From Hoeflea_A sp965249925 (GTDB lineage Bacteria; Pseudomonadota; Alphaproteobacteria; Rhizobiales; Rhizobiaceae), in contig OZ252260.1 of the NCBI GenBank assembly GCA_965249925.1, positions 372,001 to 436,000 of the forward strand: a stretch of DNA of 64,000 bases, read 5' to 3'. A program made the translations under genes and the position numbers. The first letter of the stretch is position 1. Each line of letters starts with the position of its first letter. This document shows, one piece after another, positions 33,827 to 44,099 of this stretch. The notes under the pieces were generated by a model that was not told where the DNA came from, did not search any database, and was given only the letters and a program-made list of their open reading frames with translations.

Positions 33827-33854
33827 AATTATTCCCTTTCAAGGGAATAATTAT
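33825..33854. promoter_or_regulatory. Palindromic operator of the DUF433/DUF5615 locus
   Basis: ATAATTATTCCCTT and its exact reverse complement flank a TC centre: a 30-base perfect palindrome. It covers the ribosome site (AAGGG) and the first two bases of the antitoxin start codon, so bound protein would block both transcription and translation. The run is far more AT-rich than its surroundings. Confidence 0.85.
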
Positions 33855-33930
33855 ATCGCGCAAATACAGACTACAAGCGTGTGCCACCGCGATCCTGGCT
33901 ACACTGGTGACCGGAGGCCACATGGCGGGC

Positions 33931-34296
33931 TCAATCCAGATCTGCGAAGGCGCGGCTGGAGATGGACACCGAATTGTTCGAAGGGTCTTTGGCGTTGGCG
34001 AATTGATAGCCGCCCGCATTGTGGATCGGTCCGACCGCTATACCCTGATCGATCAGCCGCGCCCGATAGCCCTCGACATCCTCGACATCGAAAACCAGTT
34101 TGACCAGCGCCTGGCCCTCGTGCTGGCCCTTGCCGGCCGGATGCAGCATCAGCACCAGCCCATCCTCCGGCGGCTGTAATTCGACGATCCGGTCGTCGCT
34201 GTGTCGGATCGGGCGGTAGCCGAACGCGCTGCCGTAGAAATCGACCATCTCCTCAATTCGCTTCGTGTAAATGACGATCCTGCCGATACCAGGCAT
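33931..34296 (-). CDS. VOC family protein (glyoxalase-like)
   Basis: A 121-residue protein. MPGIGRIVIYTKRIEEMVDF then YGSAFGY opens the first beta-alpha-beta module, GLVLMLHPAG follows, and LVKLVFDVEDVEGYRARLID then GYQFANAKDPSNNSVSISSR forms the second. One His and terminal acidic residues could bind metal, but the usual first His is replaced by Arg/Tyr, so catalysis is uncertain. GGGAG lies upstream of the chosen ATG. It is divergent from the sigma-factor gene. Confidence 0.75.
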   Translation of the reverse strand: MPGIGRIVIYTKRIEEMVDFYGSAFGYRPIRHSDDRIVELQPPEDGLVLMLHPAGKGQHEGQALVKLVFDVEDVEGYRARLIDQGIAVGPIHNAGGYQFANAKDPSNNSVSISSRAFADLD

Positions 34297-34435
34297 CCGG
34301 CGCTCCCTGGACACATGTAATCCACGACGAATCCCGTCGCTCCCGCCAGTCATTGTGGATCACATCGCCGTCACGGCCAAATTTTTTCCCATCTGGGCCA
34401 AGGATTGGAGGTGCGCGTGCGTCCAATGGATCGAC

Positions 34436-34975
34436 ATGCGCATGGATACGGATGACAACGAGTTGGCGGTGCGCGCCGCTGGCGGCGATGCGGTGGCGTT
34501 TCAGAGCCTGCTGGAACGCAACTATGACCGCATCTATCGTGTCGCCTACCGGTTCACCGGAATGCGTCAGGACGCCGAAGACCTGACCCAGGATGTGTGC
34601 ACGACATTGCCGGCGAAACTGAAATCGTTTCGCGGCGAGGCGCGCTTTTCCACATGGCTCTACCGCCTTGTCGTCAACGCCGCGCACGATCTGCGGCGCA
34701 AGCGGGCAAACGCCGACCGGCTGCACGCCACCTACGGCGAGATCGCTAAGCTGAAGCACGACCAGGCGGCCGAGACGGCCCGTGACATCGCCTGGCTCTA
34801 CGAGGCGCTGGACCGACTCGGCGAGGACCTGCGGCAGACCGCGATTCTGGTGGTGGCGGAAGGTCTCAGCCACGCCGCAGCCGCGCAAATCCTGCAGGTC
34901 AAGGAGTCGACCGTGTCGTGGCGCATGTATGAATTGCGAAAGAAATTGAAGGCGCAGGCGGATTTGGACGCATGA
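34436..34975 (+). CDS. ECF-type RNA polymerase sigma factor
   Basis: About 179 residues. Region 2 reads FQSLLERNYDRIYRVAYRFT then GMRQDAEDLTQDVCTTLPAK (the D-A-E-D-L-T-Q-D core-binding motif), and region 4 reads AILVVAEGLSHAAAAQILQV then KESTVSWRMYELRKKLK. Either of two Met six bases apart may be the start. Its stop overlaps the start of the VWA gene by ATGA, which means translational coupling. That gene has the cytosolic N-terminus and single membrane helix of an anti-sigma factor, so it may be the partner. The target promoter sequence is unknown. Confidence 0.88.
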   Translation: MRMDTDDNELAVRAAGGDAVAFQSLLERNYDRIYRVAYRFTGMRQDAEDLTQDVCTTLPAKLKSFRGEARFSTWLYRLVVNAAHDLRRKRANADRLHATYGEIAKLKHDQAAETARDIAWLYEALDRLGEDLRQTAILVVAEGLSHAAAAQILQVKESTVSWRMYELRKKLKAQADLDA

Positions 34976-36981
34976 ACGACCCATTGCACAGGATGAAGCG
35001 GGCATTTCACCGGCAGGAGCCGATCCGGCCACGCCCCGCCGCGCGGCGGGCCACGATCGCCGCCGCCATGCAACGCTTCGCCGCTGAAAATGAGAGCGCT
35101 AACCAAGGTGGGGCCGTCGAGCATCGTCACAGGAACCAGGACTCCGACCCCGGAGCCTTCAACTGGAGACGACTGATGACTTTCCCGCATCTAACGACAA
35201 CGCGCGTCCTGGCCGGCGGCGCCAGCGTGGCCGTTCTGGCGATCGCCGTGGTGAGCCTTACCCGCATCCAACCGGATTTGATCCCGCCGCTCTCGCAAAC
35301 ACAGGTGGAGAGCGATGCTGTGCCAACCGCCACCGATACGCCGAAGCCGAAAACCCTGCTAGAGGCGGCCACCGATACGGAAGCCCCCGCACCGCTTGTA
35401 ACGCGTGCACCGAAGCCGGCTGAGAGCCGACAACGCACACAGCTGACGGCAACCGGCAACATAGACGCGCGGTCGCCAACGGATGGCCTGCTTGCCGCAG
35501 CGCCGCCCGCCGAGACCCGGCCACCGATAGCCTACCGGGACCAGGCGCGCGATCGCTTTGCCGATATCGAGCCGAACGGCATCAAGCGTGTTGCCGAAGA
35601 GCCCGTTTCCACCTTTTCCATCGATGTCGACACCGCGTCATACGCCTTCATGCGCGGCGCCCTCAATCGTGGCGTGCTGCCGCAGAAGGACGCGGTGCGG
35701 GTCGAGGAACTGATCAACTATTTCGACTACGACTATCCGGTGCCGCAGGACGGCGACACACCGTTTGCCGCCAGCGTGGCGGTGATGCCGACCCCCTGGA
35801 ACGCAGACACGCGGCTGCTGCGCATCGGCATAAAGGGCTATGAACTGCCGCGCGCCGAAGCGCCGGACGCCAATCTGGTGTTTCTGGTCGACACGTCCGG
35901 TTCGATGAACGCGCCCGACAAGCTGCCGCTACTGCGCAACGCCTTGCGGCTGCTGCTGTCGTCGCTGAAACCCGACGATACCGTGGCCATCGTCGCCTAC
36001 GCCGGCAGCGCCGGGACGGTGCTGGAACCAACCAGGATCGCCGACAAGGACAAGATCTTTGCGGCACTCGACCGGCTGCAGGCCGGCGGCTCGACCGCCG
36101 GTGCCGAAGGCATACGGCTGGCCTACCAGCTGGCCGAGCAACAGATGCAGGACGGCGGCATCAACCGGGTGATCCTGGCGACCGACGGCGATTTTAACGT
36201 CGGCATCACCGACATCGAGCAATTGAAGGATTTTGTCGAGCGCAAGCGTGCGACCGGCATCAGCCTGTCGGTGCTTGGCTTCGGCCACGGCAACTACAAC
36301 GACGAACTGATGCAGACGCTGGCGCAGAACGGCAACGGCAATGCCGCCTATATCGACACGCTGAACGAGGCCCGCAAGGTTCTCGTCGATGAAGCCGGGT
36401 CGACACTGTTCACCATTGCCAAGGACGTCAAGCTGCAACTCGAGTTCAACCCAGCGACCGTCAGCGAATATCGGCTCATCGGCTATGAAACGCGGCTGCT
36501 CGACCGCGAGGACTTCAACAACGACAAGATCGACGCCGGCGACATCGGTGCCGGCCACACGGTCACAGCACTCTACGAGTTCACGCCGGCCGGGGGACCG
36601 TTACGGATCGAAGATCTGCGCTACAAGGAACCGGAAACCACCGCGAAAGCCGATACCAATGCGGACGAATTTGCCTTCCTGAAAATCCGCTACAAGCTGC
36701 CGGAGTCTGACACCAGCCAACTGATCAGCGTGCCGGTAAGCCGCGATCAGGCCCATGGTTCGGTCGATGCCGCCCCGGCCGACGCCCGCTTCGCCGCCGC
36801 CGTTGCCGCCTTCGGCCAAATCCTCACAGGCGGCCGCTACACCGGCGATTACGACTACGACGACGTTATTCTTCTGGCCCAGGGCGCCAGGGGCGACGAT
36901 CCGTACGGCTACCGGTCGGAGTTCATCAATCTCGCCCGCCTCGCCCAATCCGCAGCAGCGCTAGAGCCGCTGAAACAATAG
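34972..36981 (+). CDS. VWA domain membrane protein (YfbK-like) coupled to an ECF sigma factor
   Basis: A 669-residue protein. A basic N-terminus (residues 1-75) is followed by one membrane helix (about 78-96), a Pro/Thr-rich linker (to 190), the VWF N-terminal domain (ETFSIDVD-type STFSIDVDTASYAFMRGAL near 213-231), a VWA domain with the MIDAS motif DTSGSM at 307-312 and ATDGDFN, and a C-terminal DUF3520-like region (LISVPV...RYTGDYDYDDVILLAQGA). The helix orientation puts the VWA part in the periplasm and the basic N-terminus inside, where it could hold the coupled sigma factor. No zinc anti-sigma motif is visible, so that role is inference. Confidence 0.85.
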   Translation: MNDPLHRMKRAFHRQEPIRPRPAARRATIAAAMQRFAAENESANQGGAVEHRHRNQDSDPGAFNWRRLMTFPHLTTTRVLAGGASVAVLAIAVVSLTRIQPDLIPPLSQTQVESDAVPTATDTPKPKTLLEAATDTEAPAPLVTRAPKPAESRQRTQLTATGNIDARSPTDGLLAAAPPAETRPPIAYRDQARDRFADIEPNGIKRVAEEPVSTFSIDVDTASYAFMRGALNRGVLPQKDAVRVEELINYFDYDYPVPQDGDTPFAASVAVMPTPWNADTRLLRIGIKGYELPRAEAPDANLVFLVDTSGSMNAPDKLPLLRNALRLLLSSLKPDDTVAIVAYAGSAGTVLEPTRIADKDKIFAALDRLQAGGSTAGAEGIRLAYQLAEQQMQDGGINRVILATDGDFNVGITDIEQLKDFVERKRATGISLSVLGFGHGNYNDELMQTLAQNGNGNAAYIDTLNEARKVLVDEAGSTLFTIAKDVKLQLEFNPATVSEYRLIGYETRLLDREDFNNDKIDAGDIGAGHTVTALYEFTPAGGPLRIEDLRYKEPETTAKADTNADEFAFLKIRYKLPESDTSQLISVPVSRDQAHGSVDAAPADARFAAAVAAFGQILTGGRYTGDYDYDDVILLAQGARGDDPYGYRSEFINLARLAQSAAALEPLKQ

Positions 36982-36995
36982 GGACCACGGTGCCA

Positions 36996-37081
36996 AAATT
37001 TGGGGACGGTTTGCTTAATTCGGGCACCACCTGAAAATTCAAAAGCCTTCTCAAGGAATTAAGTAAACCGTCCCCAAATTT
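36996..37081. repeat. 86-bp palindromic repeat, copy E
   Basis: The arms AAATTTGGGGACGGTTTGCT(TAATTC) and the inverted GAATTAAGTAAACCGTCCCC(AAATTT) match at 25 of 26 positions around a 34-base centre like that of copies A and C. It sits 14 bases after the VWA stop, between convergent genes, a typical REP position. It lies 21 kb from the other copies, so the element is truly dispersed. Confidence 0.85.
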
Positions 37082-37098
37082 CTCCACTGCCAGCCCGC

Positions 37099-38082
37099 CT
37101 ATTTCGGGCTCACCATCTCCGTCTGTGCCCGCTCGATGCGTTTCTTGTGCCCCAGCAGGCAGAGCAGTTCCAGCGCCACGGCCGAGCCGGCCACGGCCGT
37201 GGCGCCAGTCGGATCATAGGGTGGGCAGACCTCCACCACGTCGCCGCCGATGATGTTGATGCCGGCGATGTCGTGCAGGATGATCGACGCCTGACCCGAC
37301 GTCAGCCCGCCGAACACCGGCGTGCCGGTGCCGGGCGCGAAGGCCGGGTCCAGCCCGTCGATATCAAAGCTCACATAGGCCGGGTTGGATCCGACGATGT
37401 CCTTGATCCTCCGTGCCGACGCCACCGGGCCGTTCTCATGCACCCAGCGCGCGTCCAACGTGTTGACGCCCATCGGATCCTCGTTGGTGGTGCGGATGCC
37501 CACCTGCACCGACGTTTCAGGCACCACCAGCCCCTGGCTGATGGCATGGTACATCATGGTGCCGTGGTCGATGCGGCTCGGATCGGAATCCGCCCAGGTG
37601 TCGGAATGCGCATCGAACTGGATCACCGACACCGGACCGTACTTGGCGGCGTGGGCTTTGAGAATGGGATAGGTGATGTAGTGGTCGCCGCCCAGCGTGA
37701 TCGCCGCGGTATCGTGGGCCAGGATGCCGGCGATATGGTCCTCGATTGCCTGCGGAATGGTGTCGACCCGCCCATGGTCGAAGGCGCAGTCGCCGTAATC
37801 GACGATCGCCAGTTCGTCGAAAACGTTGAAATCCCAGCCATAGGGTGCGTCCCAGGACAGCATCGCCGACATCTCGCGGATCTGACGCGGCCCGAACCGC
37901 GTCCCAGCCCGGTTGGTGACGGCGCAGTCGAACGGCACGCCGGTGACCGCCACGTCGACACCGGTCAGATCCTTGCTATAGCGCCGGCGAGCGAAGCTGG
38001 TGGCGCCGGCGAAAGCCAGTTCGCCGCTCAGACCGTAATGGCTCGGTCGCTGAAAGGCATCGTCGATGGGGCGTCGGCTCAT
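37099..38082 (-). CDS. speB: Agmatinase-family ureohydrolase (1)
   Basis: A 327-residue binuclear-manganese hydrolase. The metal-binding motifs are GGDHY, DAHSD and SFDIDGLDPAFAPGTGTP, and the C-terminal GGDVVEVCPPYDPTGATAVA is family-typical. Agmatinases cleave agmatine to putrescine and urea, but guanidinobutyrase, guanidinopropionase and guanidine hydrolase share these motifs. A second paralogue lies at 44100. This copy ends an operon behind an amidohydrolase gene, 17 bases away. Confidence 0.85.
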   Translation of the reverse strand: MSRRPIDDAFQRPSHYGLSGELAFAGATSFARRRYSKDLTGVDVAVTGVPFDCAVTNRAGTRFGPRQIREMSAMLSWDAPYGWDFNVFDELAIVDYGDCAFDHGRVDTIPQAIEDHIAGILAHDTAAITLGGDHYITYPILKAHAAKYGPVSVIQFDAHSDTWADSDPSRIDHGTMMYHAISQGLVVPETSVQVGIRTTNEDPMGVNTLDARWVHENGPVASARRIKDIVGSNPAYVSFDIDGLDPAFAPGTGTPVFGGLTSGQASIILHDIAGINIIGGDVVEVCPPYDPTGATAVAGSAVALELLCLLGHKKRIERAQTEMVSPK

Positions 38083-38099
38083 GCTGCTTCCTCCGTCTT

Positions 38100-39773
<1,674 letters not shown>

Positions 39774-39803
39774 TGTGTCGCTCCGACGCGTTACAACAGC
39801 CGG

Positions 39804-41531
39804 TTAGTCGAATCGTTTTGGATCGATCGCCAGTGGTTCAGCGGCCTCGTTTACCCGCAGTGCCTCCCGATAGTGCCGAAGCGCATCTGCACCGATACGA
39901 AATGTGTAGTCTTCGCCGTTTCGGGTGCTGAATCTCAGATCCCACTGATCCGGCTGGTCCGTGGGGTCTATGTTCCATTGATCGATCAGCAGATCGTCGG
40001 CCTCCAGTCCCAGCGTACCCAGCAACCCCAGAAATCCCTCGGGTAGCGGCCCGGAGGCACCTGCCTCGAGACTGTCCAACGCATGGCGCGCGAGCCAGGC
40101 AATATCCGGGTCAGTGCTTTCGGTCGCATGGCGATACATTTCCTTGGCAAGTTCCACATCAACCGGAACCCCCTCACCGTGCTCGTAGATCGAACCTAGA
40201 TGATAGTAGGCCTGATCGTGTCCATGTTCTGCTGCCTGTCGAAACCAACGCGCTGCCTCCGCACCGTCCTTTTCTACGCCAAACCCGTAGCGATAGAGCA
40301 CTCCGAGATTGTTCTGCGCAACCGTGGCGCCCTGTTCGGCGGCCTTCAGATACCAGAGTCGTGCCGCTTTGTAGTCTTGAGCCACGCCGTGACCGTTGTG
40401 GTAAAGCGAACCGAGGTTGTTTTGCGCACCGGCATGACCCTGCCCCGCGGCTTTACGATACCATTGTTCCGCCTCGCCATAATCCTGCGCAACGCCAAGG
40501 CCCAGGTTGTACATAACGCCAAGGTTCTTTTGGGCTGCGGCGTGATCTTGTTCGGCCGCCTTTCTGTACCAGGATGATGCCTTTGCATAATCCTGCTGCA
40601 CGCCGTCTCCGTACTCATAAAAAAGCCCCAAGCTATTCTGGGCCTCGGCATGCCCCTGCTCGGCAGCCTTCAGATACCAGTGGGCGGCTTTTTCATAGTC
40701 CTGCCGACCGCCTTGTGCATGCTCATACATTACGCCGAGACTATATTGCGCTCGCGCGAGGCCTTGTTCAGCGGCTTTTTGGTACCAACGTCGAGCCTCA
40801 AGATCATCTTCGGCAATCCCGAGCCCGTCGTCATAGACTCGACCGAGGTTATGTTGAGCGATAGCAAAATCTTGCTGGGCAGCTCTCTCGAACCACCGCC
40901 TCGCCCTCATATAATCTTGGGCAACACCGTGGCCATTCAGGTACAATAAGCCCAGATTGTTCTGAGCGAGGGCATCGCCCCGGTCGACACCTTTCAAATA
41001 CCATCGCCTGGCTTCGGCATAATCTCGGGGTACTACCTTGCCGTTGGCGTACATTGCGCCGAGATTTGCGAATGCAACGTCATCATCCTCCTCCACTGCC
41101 CTTAGATACCAGCGTTTGGCCTCCGCACCGTCCTTCTGAACGCCATCACCCACCCGATACATGTGACCAATGTTGTTCATGGCCAGTGTATGACCGAACT
41201 CCGCGGCGAGCAGGTAATATGCAATCGCCGCTGAATAATCCTCTGCCTTGTCATGGGCGCGTCCCAGGCGGAACACATTTTCCGATGTCGCCCGTTCGGC
41301 GACAGCGTTTTGGCAAACTGGAATAGCCCGTTCCGGATCCAACTCTCTATAGTAGATCCCCCTGCCCTTGTTTTCGGGTTCTTGAGGATGGCCTGCCAGG
41401 GCGCGGCATTGCTCGGCCCAGGACTCCGCTTCGGATACGGAAGACGTGCTGGCGGGAGATGCGAGCAATAGGGCAATAGCCGCTACGGACGCGCGTCTTA
41501 CCCAGGACAGGCGGTGACCAATCGTCTGCAT
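39804..41531 (-). CDS. Secreted Sel1-like repeat protein
   Basis: A 575-residue exported protein. The signal peptide (ASVAAIALLLASPASTS) is followed by about eleven tandem 36-residue Sel1 repeats from roughly residue 85 to 490 (consensus AAEQGHAxAQNNLGxxYxxG then xGVxQDYxEAxxWYxKA). A C-terminal region of about 80 residues follows (DDLLIDQWNIDPTDQPDQWD). Sel1 solenoids are protein-interaction scaffolds. The repeats are very alike and could recombine. An ATG 33 bases upstream is possible. The gene interrupts the amine-related genes without obvious link to them. Confidence 0.85.
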   Translation of the reverse strand: MQTIGHRLSWVRRASVAAIALLLASPASTSSVSEAESWAEQCRALAGHPQEPENKGRGIYYRELDPERAIPVCQNAVAERATSENVFRLGRAHDKAEDYSAAIAYYLLAAEFGHTLAMNNIGHMYRVGDGVQKDGAEAKRWYLRAVEEDDDVAFANLGAMYANGKVVPRDYAEARRWYLKGVDRGDALAQNNLGLLYLNGHGVAQDYMRARRWFERAAQQDFAIAQHNLGRVYDDGLGIAEDDLEARRWYQKAAEQGLARAQYSLGVMYEHAQGGRQDYEKAAHWYLKAAEQGHAEAQNSLGLFYEYGDGVQQDYAKASSWYRKAAEQDHAAAQKNLGVMYNLGLGVAQDYGEAEQWYRKAAGQGHAGAQNNLGSLYHNGHGVAQDYKAARLWYLKAAEQGATVAQNNLGVLYRYGFGVEKDGAEAARWFRQAAEHGHDQAYYHLGSIYEHGEGVPVDVELAKEMYRHATESTDPDIAWLARHALDSLEAGASGPLPEGFLGLLGTLGLEADDLLIDQWNIDPTDQPDQWDLRFSTRNGEDYTFRIGADALRHYREALRVNEAAEPLAIDPKRFD

Positions 41532-41594
41532 CGATCCAAACTCTTTTCGATCTATCGCCCGCATCTCGCTGTTTAACGGCAGAATGCGGCGATT

Positions 41595-43004
41595 TCAAAC
41601 CAGCGGAAACCCGAGCCGCGTGACGAACCTCAACCAGGCGTGTCGCCAGCCGCCTTTTTCGTCCGCCGTATCCATGGCGTACATGGTGAGGCGCGCTCCA
41701 AGGAACCGGAACGGTTCCGGCGGGATCCAGTCGGGCATCGTTGCGGCGAAGGTCATGCGGCAGGCCGGGCGGTCGATGTCGTCGAGCAGCGACAGGCCGA
41801 TATCGGCGCCGAAGCGGCTGGCCGAAACACCGAAACCGGAATAGCCCCCGGCATAGATCGCCTTGCCGCCATAATAGTGCTGGAAATGCACCGCCATCCG
41901 CGTGGTCAGCGCAATCGGGCCGCTCCAGGCATGCGTGAAACGAATGTCGTCGAGCTGCGGGAAGGTGGCGAAGAACGCCTCGGCCAGCCGTTCGTAGATT
42001 TGCGGACGACGATCCGGCTCCGGGTCCGGGTCGCCGTCGTAGAAGTAGCCGAGACGCCCGCCGAACAGAATGCGGTTATCGCGGGTCAGCCGCATATAGT
42101 TGAGCTGGGTGCGTGTGTCATAGATGCCCTGCCGATTGCGCCAGCCGATCCGCCCCATCTGCTCATCGGACAGCGGTTCGGTCATGACGATGCGGTCACG
42201 AACCATCGCTACCCGCCGCTTGATGTTGCGGTGGCCTTCGGCAAAGGCGTTGGTGGCGAGCAACATCTTTGGGGTCGAGATCGTGCCGTCGCGCGTCACA
42301 ACCTCGAGCCGGCTGCCGCGATCCTCGACACGCTTCAATGGCGTCAGTTCATGCAGCCTTACCCCGAGCCGCAGCGCCGCCGCTTTCAGCCCCCAGGCAA
42401 GCCGCGCCGGATGCACCGTGCCGCTGTTCTTGCGCGACCACACGCCGGCGGCAAATAGCGGCGAAGCCACCTCCGCCCGCACCGCTGCCGTATCCAGCAA
42501 AACGGCGTCGTGCCCGTACTGTTCGTGCAACTCGTATTCGTGGCGCACATCGTCCACCCGAGCCTCACCGATCGCCACGGTCAACTCGCCGTTCCATTCC
42601 TGGTGGCAGTCGATCCCGTGGCGATCGATCGTTTCGACGAAACCCGCAACATTGTCGCGTCCCATATCCTCCAGCGCCTCGAGGTCGTTCGGAAACACCC
42701 GCAGCGCGTTTGAGAGACCATGCATCACCGAAGTCGAGACGATAGCGCCCGGCCGTCCCGACGCACCATAGGCGACGCGATCGGCCTCAATCAGCATCAC
42801 CTTACGGGCCGGATCGGCCTCCTTGGCGAGGATCGCCGCCCACAGGCCGGTGAAGCCGCCGCCGACGATCAGCAGGTCCGCTTCGGCGCGGCCGATCAGC
42901 TGCGGTTCGACCGGCGGCGCGTCGGCGCTGTCCAGCCAATAGGGAAACAGCGTCACGTCGCGCAGTGCGGTTTTGGCGCGTTCGCTCATGATGGCCTTTG
43001 TCAT
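41595..43004 (-). CDS. FAD-dependent amine oxidoreductase (PuuB-like)
   Basis: A 469-residue DAO-family flavoprotein. LFPYWLDSADAPP is followed by the dinucleotide motif DLLIVGGGFTGLWAAILAKE, then ASGRPGAIVSTSVMHGLSNA, TRDNRILFGGRLGYFYDG and the C-terminal YAGGYSGFGVSASRFGADIG. Gamma-glutamylputrescine oxidase and related enzymes share this layout and yield an aldehyde, ammonia or amine and H2O2. GGAGGA touches the first ATG; an ATG 15 bases later is also possible. It is divergent from a LysR gene with a palindrome between them, within a polyamine-type locus. Confidence 0.82.
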   Translation of the reverse strand: MTKAIMSERAKTALRDVTLFPYWLDSADAPPVEPQLIGRAEADLLIVGGGFTGLWAAILAKEADPARKVMLIEADRVAYGASGRPGAIVSTSVMHGLSNALRVFPNDLEALEDMGRDNVAGFVETIDRHGIDCHQEWNGELTVAIGEARVDDVRHEYELHEQYGHDAVLLDTAAVRAEVASPLFAAGVWSRKNSGTVHPARLAWGLKAAALRLGVRLHELTPLKRVEDRGSRLEVVTRDGTISTPKMLLATNAFAEGHRNIKRRVAMVRDRIVMTEPLSDEQMGRIGWRNRQGIYDTRTQLNYMRLTRDNRILFGGRLGYFYDGDPDPEPDRRPQIYERLAEAFFATFPQLDDIRFTHAWSGPIALTTRMAVHFQHYYGGKAIYAGGYSGFGVSASRFGADIGLSLLDDIDRPACRMTFAATMPDWIPPEPFRFLGARLTMYAMDTADEKGGWRHAWLRFVTRLGFPLV

Positions 43005-43040
43005 TCCTCCGGTTTCACGGCGCGCTGAAAGTACGCCGCT

Positions 43041-43066
43041 GCAAATCGCGATCAATGGCGATTTGC
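43041..43066. promoter_or_regulatory. Inverted repeat between the amine oxidoreductase gene and lysR
   Basis: GCAAATCGC and GCGATTTGC flank the 8-base centre GATCAATG: 9-base perfect arms. It lies 37 bases before the FAD-enzyme start and 34 before the LysR start, so it is a candidate LysR operator for both. The half-site word GCAAAT returns at 43998 and 62399 in a different arrangement. Confidence 0.65.
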
Positions 43067-43099
43067 AATTCTCAATATTTGTTCTAATCAATGTAAGCC

Positions 43100-43993
43100 A
43101 TGCAACTCTCCGGCTCCGACATCCACCTGTTGCGGATCTTCGACGCAGTGGCGCGCAATGGCGGGTTTTCCGCCGCGCAAGCCGAGCTCAACCTCAGCCA
43201 GCCGACCATTTCCAACCACATCACGGCGCTCGAGCAGCGGCTCGGCGTACAGCTGTGCCAGCGAGGCCGCCGCGGTTTCCTGCTCACCGAAAAGGGCCGC
43301 ATGGTGCACGAGACGGCGCAGTCGCTGCTACGCGACCTTGAGGATTACTCCGCCCGCCTCTCCAACCTGAAGGGCACGCTGGTCGGCAAATTGCGCGTCG
43401 GCACGGTCGACAGCACGGTGACCGATCCGCAGATGAAACTGCCGCAGGCCTTCGCCGCTTTCTCGCACCGGGCCAGCCAGGTCGAGTTCGAACTCTCCCA
43501 GGACAATCCGCAGGAGCTGCAGCGCAAAGTGCTGGAAGGCGAGATTCATGTCGGCATCGGCAGCTTCGAAAACCGCCTCTACGGCCTCGAATACCGGGAT
43601 CTCTACACCGAGTATCATCACCTCTATTGCGGCCGCGGCCACCCGCTGTTCGCGCGTTCCGATGAGGATCTGACGCTGGAGGAAGTCGGCAGCTATCCGC
43701 TGGTGCGGCGCGGCTACTGGAGCCGACGGCTGCAGCGCCTGATGAACGCACCGGAGAGCGGCCACACCTCCTATGAGATCGAGCCGCAGCTGATGCTGAT
43801 CCTCAGCGACCGCTTCCTCGGCCTGCTGCCGGACCATTATGCCGCCGCCTATGTGCGCGACGGCCGGCTGCGCCGCGTTCTGCCGGGGGAAACCGAGTAT
43901 ACCTGTACCTTCCAGGTGATCACCAAAACCGGCCGCAAGACGCGGGTGATCGCCGCCTTCCTGGAGGATATTGACGCGGCGTTCCATGGTTAG
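43100..43993 (+). CDS. LysR family transcriptional regulator
   Basis: A 297-residue regulator. The winged helix is LLRIFDAVARNGGFSAAQAE then LNLSQPTISNHITALEQRLG followed by FLLTEKGR. The effector domain has GKLRVGTVDSTVTDPQMKLP, HVGIGSFENR and SYPLVRRGYWSRRLQ. It is divergent from the PuuB-like oxidase and directly upstream of a ureohydrolase and a polyamine-type ABC transporter, so it probably controls the locus in response to an amine. No ligand can be named. Confidence 0.85.
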   Translation: MQLSGSDIHLLRIFDAVARNGGFSAAQAELNLSQPTISNHITALEQRLGVQLCQRGRRGFLLTEKGRMVHETAQSLLRDLEDYSARLSNLKGTLVGKLRVGTVDSTVTDPQMKLPQAFAAFSHRASQVEFELSQDNPQELQRKVLEGEIHVGIGSFENRLYGLEYRDLYTEYHHLYCGRGHPLFARSDEDLTLEEVGSYPLVRRGYWSRRLQRLMNAPESGHTSYEIEPQLMLILSDRFLGLLPDHYAAAYVRDGRLRRVLPGETEYTCTFQVITKTGRKTRVIAAFLEDIDAAFHG

Positions 43994-43997
43994 CGAC

Positions 43998-44015
43998 CAT
44001 TTGCAAAAGCAAATG
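43998..44015. promoter_or_regulatory. Palindrome upstream of the ureohydrolase/ABC transporter operon
   Basis: CATTTGC-AAAA-GCAAATG, 7-base perfect arms, 85 bases before the ATG of the ureohydrolase gene. The core ATTTGC-N4-GCAAAT is identical in arms and spacing to a site at 62399-62414 in the soxB/rpsU intergenic region. It could be an operator; the position just after the lysR stop also allows a transcript-end hairpin. Confidence 0.6.
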
Positions 44016-44099
44016 TGAGCTATGAAGGCTTCGTATGGTTTGCCTGGCACGGTGTCTCTAGACTGGCCATAGGTCCCATCTGGAGAACGGCTGACATTG

